From the NCBI GenBank assembly GCA_022837205.1, contig JALHEL010000077.1, positions 1-11,965 on the forward strand: DNA of 11,965 nt, written 5' to 3'. Below, one piece after another: positions 1-5,485 of this stretch. Position numbers and translations under genes: made by a program. Source of the DNA: Leptolinea sp. Its GTDB lineage: Bacteria > Chloroflexota > Anaerolineae > Anaerolineales > Anaerolineaceae. The notes beneath the pieces were generated by a model, which saw nothing but the letters and a program-made list of their open reading frames with translations, was not told where the DNA came from and did not search any database. The stretch's first letter is position 1, and every line of letters begins with the position of its first letter.

Positions 1-310
1 ATATTTTTTCAATCGGAATTGTGAAACCAATCCCTGTGTTAGGTAAATTAAAATGAAATTTCTCAATGAGAAGATTCAGAACCGATTCAGCTTTTTTATC
101 GGAAACCAAACATATAATAATTACTTTATTTTCTTCCGGAATAAAACCGAATATGTTTTTTATGGTACTTTCAGATACAGAACCTTTTCCGTACAATATA
201 TTTGTCGACTGTACACCGGTTTCTAATAGAGCTGTCAACAAGGAGTCTTTTTGTTTTCTCCCCGCAATCACAGTCAGCAATAATATTTTCCCTGACATCT
301 TATTATCCAT
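1..310 (-). CDS. P-II-like regulatory protein, partial (3' end off window)
   Basis: The reverse strand from ATG 310 encodes 103 residues and runs off the left edge. The order of elements fits a P-II-family protein: a first beta strand (KILLLTVIAG), a helix, a T-loop-like segment around residue 40 (LYGKGS), a strand rich in V/I (KVIIICLV, about 62-69) and the late signature NTGIGFTIPI at 91-100. Only a short C-terminal end should be missing. ATG 310 is preferred over ATG 298 because AAAGGA lies 7 nt before it. The gene lies 68 nt after the DUF1538 membrane-protein gene on the same strand, so the two are likely co-transcribed. P-II proteins are trimeric signal sensors that often act on membrane transporters; here I infer that the DUF1538 protein is the target. 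No canonical glutamine-cascade neighbour is visible, so this need not be a classical GlnB. Confidence 0.75.
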   Translation of the reverse strand, partial: MDNKMSGKILLLTVIAGRKQKDSLLTALLETGVQSTNILYGKGSVSESTIKNIFGFIPEENKVIIICLVSDKKAESVLNLLIEKFHFNLPNTGIGFTIPIEKI

Positions 311-378
311 TCTCAATTCCTTTAAAACTTCTTCAGGCTATTTGATTAAACCCTTTATTTTGTTTTTGTCAACTCAAT

Positions 379-1935
379 TTATAAACTTTCTTTTTGATAT
401 ATAAGATCATCAAGGCTTTCCAGTTCTTCTTCCGCCGTAATTTTCTGTGCCTTTTTCAAGCGCAGGTTATAAATGATACCAAGAATCTGAACCGTGATAA
501 GAGGTGTCACCGAAATAAAAGCGATTATCCCAAAACCGTTTATCAAAACCGACTGAGCTCCCAATCCTTCTGCGTTTGCGACAGCTTGAGCTACACCCAA
601 AGTAAGAGGAGTTAGAAATGCCGAAGTCAATGCACCGCCCGAAACTCCGCCGGAATCAAAAGCCAGTCCCACAAATAAAGGCGAAGTAAATTTCATCAAT
701 ATCAAAGCTATAAGATAAAGAGGAGCTAAAAACCATAATATATCCGCTTGCATCAGAATCTTCAAAATTGAAATAACCGATGCAAAACCGATTCCGATTG
801 CCAATGTCATCCGAATTGTATTCTTTTTAATATGGCCGTTGGTTATTTCTTCAAGTTGTTCACCTAAAACAGTAACAGCCGGCTCCGAGAGTGTTATGGA
901 TACTCCCAGAATAAACCCGACCGCCAGTAAAATCAAACGAAACCATTCGGGACGATTCGGATCCAAGAATACTTCACCGATATATTTTCCCGCAAAGGCA
1001 AAACCGAAATCAATTCCCGAAAGAAAAATTAAAAGTCCGATATAAACCGGAATCGTTCCGAGTAACATTTTGATTAATTCACTCTTCGGAAGTTTGATCC
1101 AAAAAAATTGAAACGGAAGAAAAATAACAATAATCGGAAAAAGCGCTAAAGCGACACTTCCGAGATTCGATATGATAATTTGTTTGTACCCTTCCGCAGC
1201 CCCCGGATTATAAATTCCGGATACCGGAATATTGCCGCCAAATTTCATTTTTATAAAAATACCATATAAGAACAGCGTCAGGATCGGCCCTACGGATGCC
1301 AAACCGATAATTCCGAAAATGTCATCATTCGTCTTGCGTTTGGACATAGTCGCTGACACGCCCATACCGAGAGATAAAATGAACGGGACGGAAACATCAC
1401 CCGTAGTCGCTCCGCTTCCGTCAAATGCCAAACCGACAAATTCGTCCGGGACAAAAATCGCCATGCTAAAAATAAACAGATATAGAATCGCAAAAACAAC
1501 TTTAATATCAAGATCATTGAGAATTCGAAATAAAGCAAAACCGACAAAAATGCCGATTCCTGATCCCATGATCCATAAAAAAGTAGTTTCATGTACCACG
1601 TCAAATATCATGTGTGCTTGTCTGGCTAAAACCGATAACGCCGGTTCCGCAACGGTCGTAAGGAGACCGAATAAAAATCCGAAAAAAATGATATAAGATG
1701 CTTTTTTCAGCTTAATCAGTGACTGACCGACTAATTTGCCGATCGGAAGAATGCTGATGTCGATTCCGACCAGAAAAAAGACCTGTCCGAAAACAACAGA
1801 GATGTAACCGACAAGTAATTTAATATAATCAGATTGATTATCAAGAGGAGAAATAAAGACACAGACAATAATAATAATCGCAGCTAAAGGTAATGATGAT
1901 ATAAAAACGTCTTTTAATACTCTAAAAAATTTCAT
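379..1935 (-). CDS. DUF1538 family polytopic membrane protein, tandem-repeat type
   Basis: This 518-residue, very hydrophobic protein has roughly 12-14 predicted membrane segments, a short charged N-terminus and an acidic C-terminal tail. It is clearly an internal duplication: TVAEPALSVL near residue 94 recurs as TLSEPAVTVL near 348, FVGLAFD at 166-172 recurs at 421-427, and GIIGLASVGPILTL at 208 recurs as GIIAFISVTPLITV at 469. That pattern matches two DUF1538 modules. Repeated Glu-Pro-Ala and Gly/Asp-rich loops inside a membrane protein suggest a transporter or channel, but the substrate is unknown. The P-II-like gene directly downstream supports a regulated transporter. The frame is open to about 2019, with TTG codons at 1956 and 1944; I chose ATG 1935 because MKFFRVLKDV leads straight into the first helix. 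No start has a strong, well-spaced ribosome-binding site; TTG 1956 would add seven residues. Confidence 0.8.
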   Translation of the reverse strand: MKFFRVLKDVFISSLPLAAIIIIVCVFISPLDNQSDYIKLLVGYISVVFGQVFFLVGIDISILPIGKLVGQSLIKLKKASYIIFFGFLFGLLTTVAEPALSVLARQAHMIFDVVHETTFLWIMGSGIGIFVGFALFRILNDLDIKVVFAILYLFIFSMAIFVPDEFVGLAFDGSGATTGDVSVPFILSLGMGVSATMSKRKTNDDIFGIIGLASVGPILTLFLYGIFIKMKFGGNIPVSGIYNPGAAEGYKQIIISNLGSVALALFPIIVIFLPFQFFWIKLPKSELIKMLLGTIPVYIGLLIFLSGIDFGFAFAGKYIGEVFLDPNRPEWFRLILLAVGFILGVSITLSEPAVTVLGEQLEEITNGHIKKNTIRMTLAIGIGFASVISILKILMQADILWFLAPLYLIALILMKFTSPLFVGLAFDSGGVSGGALTSAFLTPLTLGVAQAVANAEGLGAQSVLINGFGIIAFISVTPLITVQILGIIYNLRLKKAQKITAEEELESLDDLIYQKESL

Positions 1936-1956
1936 TCTTCCCAACTTTATTTTCAA

Positions 1957-2387
1957 AAATAGAATTGAACGACAACCGTTGAGTCGTAAAATGAACTCAT
2001 CAAATTTCGTTCCATATAATCAATTTTTTATTCTTGCGAAATTTGCGACCTCAAAAAATTTGTTATCCGATAATACGGCAATCGGATAAAAATTTCCATG
2101 TTCAAGCAAGCAATCAGCCGAATGAACAACAAGGTCTAAATCACGATTAAAACAAAATTAAAAATTTCCTTATTTTTATAACATAAATAACAATAAAATG
2201 CAACGCAATACTATTAGTATCAATATGATATATATTTTATAAACATACCGGTCGGAATTTCATAAAATCATTCGTTCAAATCCATGAAGAGATTCTGAGA
2301 TCTCCTTATTTAATATATAGTTCAAAAACGCAATTAAGTTATACTGAATTCAAATAAAATAGATATTTTTAATGGAACGAAATACAT
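1957..2387. other. AT-rich divergent intergenic region
   Basis: This gap of about 430 bases separates the leftward DUF1538 gene from the rightward ftcD. It is strongly AT-rich and holds no convincing gene: the best small frame (1991-2089, plus, 32 codons) lacks a ribosome-binding site. It contains a 9-bp hairpin that extends with one bulge (2056-2095), a 12-bp sequence present in opposite orientations near both genes (2004-2015 and 2372-2383), and a possible -10 element TATACT at 2340-2345 without a clear -35. No tRNA fold was recognised. I read it as a shared promoter region, but exact promoters could not be fixed by eye. Confidence 0.6.
2056..2095. promoter_or_regulatory. Long inverted repeat / hairpin in divergent region
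   Basis: TTATCCGAT (2063-2071) and ATCGGATAA (2081-2089) are perfect 9-bp complements around a 9-nt spacer. With one bulged G at 2062 the stem extends through AAATTT on both sides, giving about 15 pairs. Read on the minus strand the stem is followed by a T-run, so it could act as an attenuator or terminator about 120 nt upstream of the DUF1538 start. It could equally be an operator for a dimeric regulator. The function is inferred; only the symmetry is seen. Confidence 0.4.
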
Positions 2388-3275
2388 ATGCAAAAAATAT
2401 TTGAATGTGTCCCCAATTTTTCGGAAGGTAGAAATCAGGAAACGATTCAAGCCATCCGTGATGCAGTCAAGTCAATAAACGGATCCGAATTAATCAATAT
2501 CCATTCGGATAAAGATCACAACCGTTCGGTTTTTACAATAATCGGTGAAGAGGATGCGCTTCGGGAATCGGCATTTCAAAGTGTAAAAAAAGCCGTTGAG
2601 CTGATCGATTTAAATAAACATCAGGGAACTCATCCGAGGATCGGTGCGGCAGATGTCGTTCCTTTTATTCCGCTCAGGAATGCTTCAATGGAAGATGCCG
2701 TATCTCTTGCTCGTTCCACAGGAAAGAGAATCGGTGAGGAACTGCAGATACCGGTCTTTCTTTATGGTGAGGCTGCGATAATCCCTTTTCACCGAAAACT
2801 TTCAAACTTACGGCAAGGAGGTTTCGAAAAATTACGGGAATTGGTCGGTACGACACCGGATTATCAACCGGATTTCGGACCCGCTTATCTCGGGCCCGCG
2901 GGAGCCTGTGCGGTAGGCGCTCGTTTTTTCTTGATTGCTTTCAACATTTATTTAAGCACTTCGGATGTCGGAATGGCAAAAAAGATTGCTCGAGAAATTC
3001 GAGAATCATCCGGCGGATTACCAAAGGTTCAAGCATTAGGAATGCTCGTCAACAATCTGGCTCAAGTTTCAATGAATCTGACCGATTACCGCATTACCCC
3101 CATAGACACAGTTTACGAAGCGGTAGAAAAATCAGCCTATCAAAAAGGAATCACAATAGATCACTCGGAATTAGTGGGATGTATCCCAAAAGCTGCTATT
3201 CAGGGAATAGATCCCGATTCCATAAAATTGAAAGATTTTTCTCCGGATCGAATTCTCGAAAATCATCTTCCATAG
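2388..3275 (+). CDS. ftcD: Glutamate formimidoyltransferase
   Basis: This 295-residue cytosolic enzyme transfers the formimino group between N-formimino-L-glutamate and tetrahydrofolate, at the end of the histidine-degradation route that feeds one-carbon folate pools. The N-terminal CVPNFSEGR signature (residues 7-15) and HQGTHPRIGAADVVPFIP (78-95) are characteristic, and His82 sits where the family's catalytic histidine is expected. GPAYLGPAGACAVGARFFLIAFN (164-186) is the second conserved block, joining the N- and C-terminal subdomains. The length equals the transferase domain alone; the cyclodeaminase domain of the bifunctional enzyme is absent. No other histidine-degradation gene lies in the window. 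The ATG at 2388 begins the conserved MQKIFECVPNF, but the ribosome-binding site is weak (GGA 11 nt before the ATG). Confidence 0.93.
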   Translation: MQKIFECVPNFSEGRNQETIQAIRDAVKSINGSELINIHSDKDHNRSVFTIIGEEDALRESAFQSVKKAVELIDLNKHQGTHPRIGAADVVPFIPLRNASMEDAVSLARSTGKRIGEELQIPVFLYGEAAIIPFHRKLSNLRQGGFEKLRELVGTTPDYQPDFGPAYLGPAGACAVGARFFLIAFNIYLSTSDVGMAKKIAREIRESSGGLPKVQALGMLVNNLAQVSMNLTDYRITPIDTVYEAVEKSAYQKGITIDHSELVGCIPKAAIQGIDPDSIKLKDFSPDRILENHLP

Positions 3276-3488
3276 CTTAATATGTTCCGATAAATATATT
3301 TTATTTACCCTGATGCGCGAGTGGATTCTTCCGTACAAATTTTCAATTATTGTTCAGCGGTTACTGTTTTGCATCGAAATAAATATAATCAACTTATTCC
3401 GATAATATCTGACAAATAAATAATCGGGCGTATTGACTTTCTTATGCAAATTAAACGTCAAATAATAAATATTTCCGACATTTTAGTA

Positions 3489-3494
3489 TATAAT
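3489..3494 (+). promoter_or_regulatory. Candidate -10 element upstream of yqhQ
   Basis: A consensus TATAAT lies 22 nt before the chosen yqhQ start. Initiation about 7 nt downstream, near 3501, would leave a leader of roughly 16 nt that still contains the GGAG at 3507-3510. No good -35 is seen at 16-18 nt upstream; a TTGACT at 3433-3438 is too far away. This would be the promoter for the yqhQ-comEA-yqeY-pgpH-ybeY-dgkA cluster. Confidence 0.4.
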
Positions 3495-3516
3495 CCATAC
3501 TGATATGGAGAAAAAA

Positions 3517-4356
3517 ATGACAGAACAAAGGTTACCGTCTTATGGAGGGCAAGCGCTTATCGAAGGTGTCTTGATGAGAGGAGCCAACCATGTAGTAGCT
3601 TCGATGCGTGCTCCCGATGGACATATCGAAGTTGTGCATGAAGAGTTGGGAGGAATCTATAAAAGCAGGATTCGAAATATCCCGGGACTGAGAGGGCTTA
3701 TCAGTTTATGGGATTCTCTGGGTTTGGGCTTACGGTTCCTCACAATATCAGCCAACATACAAACCGGCGAAGATGAGAAGATTGAAGGACCTGAAATGGT
3801 CATAACCATGATTATTTCCATCGTGATTGCTGTTCTTTTATTCTTCCTTGCTCCGGTATGGATTGCCCATTGGATTGAATCAATGACCAATCTCACGCAA
3901 CTGGGCGCAAATATTATTGAAGGTTTTTTGCGCCTTGCCATTGTATTGGGATATATGGTGATAGTTTCTCGGATGGAAGAAATTAAACGAGTGTTCAGAT
4001 ATCATGGTGCCGAGCATAAAACAATCAACTGCTTTGATAACGGCCTTGATGTGACACTTGAAAATGTGAGGACTCAATCCAGATTGCACCCGCGCTGCGG
4101 AACCGCTTTTATGGTCACGGTAGTGTTGATTTCCATCATTCTGTTTATAGTAATCGGACCGTTTACCAAGACATTGACAAGCCGCTTAATCAGTCGAGTG
4201 TTGTTGATTCCGGTAATCAGCGGAATTGCTTATGAATATATTCGCTGGAGTGCAAGACATTTAAATAATCCGCTTGTTAAAATCCTGATTTATCCGAATT
4301 TAATGGTTCAAAACCTGACGATTCGATGCTTGAATGTGCGATCAGTTCTTTCTTGA
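3517..4356 (+). CDS. yqhQ: YqhQ family membrane protein (DUF1385), C-terminus frameshifted
   Basis: The signature YGGQALIEGVLMRG follows the start directly, and RYHGAEHKTINCFDNG plus HPRCGTAFM lie in the middle; all are typical of DUF1385/YqhQ, a conserved integral membrane family of unknown function. Hydrophobic segments occur at about 94-117, 140-151, 198-217 and 226-238. I chose ATG 3517 because GGAG ends 6 nt before it, whereas ATG 3505 has no ribosome-binding site and nearly coincides with the predicted transcript start. The 3' end is abnormal: the frame ends in a short unrelated tail (about 13 residues after QNLTIR) and stops at 4356, while the expected PDDSML...AI continuation is readable in another frame to 4457. 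The protein is therefore probably truncated and altered at its C-terminus. Whether it still works is unknown, since most of the conserved core is intact. Confidence 0.88.
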   Translation: MTEQRLPSYGGQALIEGVLMRGANHVVASMRAPDGHIEVVHEELGGIYKSRIRNIPGLRGLISLWDSLGLGLRFLTISANIQTGEDEKIEGPEMVITMIISIVIAVLLFFLAPVWIAHWIESMTNLTQLGANIIEGFLRLAIVLGYMVIVSRMEEIKRVFRYHGAEHKTINCFDNGLDVTLENVRTQSRLHPRCGTAFMVTVVLISIILFIVIGPFTKTLTSRLISRVLLIPVISGIAYEYIRWSARHLNNPLVKILIYPNLMVQNLTIRCLNVRSVLS

Positions 4357-4457
4357 CAATGTTGGCTTATGAAAACGGAACCATGCCGGTTGAGGTAAAC
4401 ACGCCTATTAAGACGGCGGAATATGCAACAATAGGGTCGGAAAAGACAATCCCTTAA
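4311..4457 (+). pseudogene. yqhQ: Displaced C-terminal tail of yqhQ (frameshifted)
   Basis: Reading from 4311 gives KPDDSMLECAI and a further 37 codons to TAA at 4455-4457. From memory, YqhQ homologues end in a motif like LTTREPDD followed by a helix with EVAIAAL, so this is the lost tail. The upstream frame gives QNLTIR from the same bases that give KPDDSM here. That overlap is explained if the ancestor carried the 16-mer AAAACCTGACGATTCG twice in tandem (encoding QNLTIRKPDDSM) and one copy was deleted. The tail ends 18 nt before comEA, a normal operon spacing, whereas the present stop leaves 119 nt. Confidence 0.7.
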
Positions 4458-4475
4458 TATTGAACGGGTAGTTAT

Positions 4476-5033
4476 GTGAACAAATGGCAAATTCTCGTCT
4501 CAGGAATTTTGATCGGTTTCCTTTTTAGCGCACTGATTATTTTATTTGCGGATCAACAAAAAGGAAAGCCGATTTTGTTACAGGCGGAATCGACTCCCGG
4601 CACGATTCAATTTGAAGTTTTAGGTGCGGTTAGAAATCCGGGGATTTACTCATCGGAATCAATTATACGGGTTATCGATGCCGTAAATCTTGCGGGCGGA
4701 CTTACGGAAAATGCCGATGCGCAAAACAGTAATCTGACCGAAAAAATATATGATACCGACCGGATCATCATTCCGACGATCAGCCTCGTTCAAGCGACAA
4801 CAACATCTATCGCAACAATCAATCATCAAAAAAGAATTAATCTCAATACCGCAAGTTTGGATGAATTAATGCTGCTTCCCGGAATCGGAGAAAAAAAAGC
4901 AAAAGATATCATCGAATATCGAACAAATATTCAACCTTTCTCGAGCGTTTCGGATTTATTAAATATTAACGGCTTCGGAGAAAAAACAATCGAAGAATTT
5001 TATGATCAGGTAACCGTAGAATCGGGAGGATAA
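4476..5033 (+). CDS. comEA: ComEA-like competence DNA-binding protein
   Basis: This 185-residue protein has one N-terminal membrane segment (about 7-25), an SLBB-like domain (about 45-100, with VLGAVRNPGIY and LAGGL) and a C-terminal double helix-hairpin-helix region (about 121-175, with LNTASLDELMLLPGIGEKKA and INGFGEKTI). This is the architecture of ComEA, which binds incoming double-stranded DNA outside the membrane and hands it to the ComEC channel. The start is GTG, the only initiation codon after an in-frame stop at 4461-4463; the ribosome-binding site is weak. No comEC gene follows, unlike the classic comEA-comEC operon; the next gene, yqeY, starts 2 nt downstream. A related helix-hairpin-helix protein not used for competence cannot be excluded. 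Confidence 0.85.
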   Translation: MNKWQILVSGILIGFLFSALIILFADQQKGKPILLQAESTPGTIQFEVLGAVRNPGIYSSESIIRVIDAVNLAGGLTENADAQNSNLTEKIYDTDRIIIPTISLVQATTTSIATINHQKRINLNTASLDELMLLPGIGEKKAKDIIEYRTNIQPFSSVSDLLNINGFGEKTIEEFYDQVTVESGG

Positions 5034-5035
5034 AA

Positions 5036-5485
5036 ATGGGAATCAAAAATGATCTTGAAAATAAGTTGAAAGATGCCATGCGCGAGCAGAATGAAGATAA
5101 AAAAAGAGTGTATCGAATGGCACTTTCATCAATCAGATTTGAGGAAAAAACAAAGAACAAAGAACTGGATGAAGAGAGTGTCCAAGCGATTATTCAGAAA
5201 GAAATAAAAATTCGCAACGAAATGATCGAAGATGCAATGAAAGCGGGACGGGATGAAACTGTTAATGAAAAAAAAGCCGAAATCAGCTTACTGGAAGAAT
5301 TCCTACCCAAACAGCTGAATGATGAAGAACTTTCTCGGCTTATAAGTGAAACTGTTCAAGAAGTTCAGGCCACGGGAACTTCGGATATGGGAAAAGTTAT
5401 GAAAACCTTGTTGCCAAAAGTGAAAGGGTTATGTTCTAATGAGAAAGTCAGTAAGGCAGTAAAGGATTATTTAGCAAACCTATGA
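5036..5485 (+). CDS. yqeY: GatB/YqeY domain-containing protein
   Basis: This 149-residue cytosolic protein matches stand-alone YqeY along its length: an N-terminal helical part with DKKRVYRMALSSIRFEEK (about 21-38), a central alanine/glutamate-rich region, the LLEEFLPKQL motif (about 83-92) and the glycine segment TGTSDMGKVMKTLLPKVKG (about 114-132). The fold is that of the C-terminal tRNA-binding tail of the GatB amidotransferase subunit, so a link to tRNA or aminoacyl-tRNA metabolism is plausible, though the precise role is unsettled. The ribosome-binding site GGAGG overlaps the end of comEA, with ATG 2 nt after its stop. The stop overlaps the start of pgpH by four bases (ATGA), suggesting translational coupling. 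Confidence 0.92.
   Translation: MGIKNDLENKLKDAMREQNEDKKRVYRMALSSIRFEEKTKNKELDEESVQAIIQKEIKIRNEMIEDAMKAGRDETVNEKKAEISLLEEFLPKQLNDEELSRLISETVQEVQATGTSDMGKVMKTLLPKVKGLCSNEKVSKAVKDYLANL

Noticed and set aside
66..404. Plus-strand open frame of 112 codons at the left edge
   Set aside because: It lies antisense to the P-II-like gene, crosses the gap to the DUF1538 gene and has no ribosome-binding site or recognisable motif.
1232..1696. Plus-strand open frame of 154 codons
   Set aside because: It is antisense to the DUF1538 gene, whose duplicated motifs prove the minus-strand frame; the plus product is low-complexity and unlike any family I know.
2004..2015. Minus-strand ATG within the 12-bp repeat (20-codon frame) as a leader peptide of DUF1538
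   Set aside because: No ribosome-binding site and no regulatory codon run; more simply a shared DNA motif.
1991..2089. 32-codon plus-strand frame in the divergent intergenic region
   Set aside because: No ribosome-binding site, and its end simply coincides with the hairpin; no recognisable product.
3433..3438. TTGACT as the -35 of the yqhQ promoter
   Set aside because: The nearest good -10 (TATAAT at 3489) is about 50 nt away, and no -10 hexamer lies at 16-18 nt spacing.
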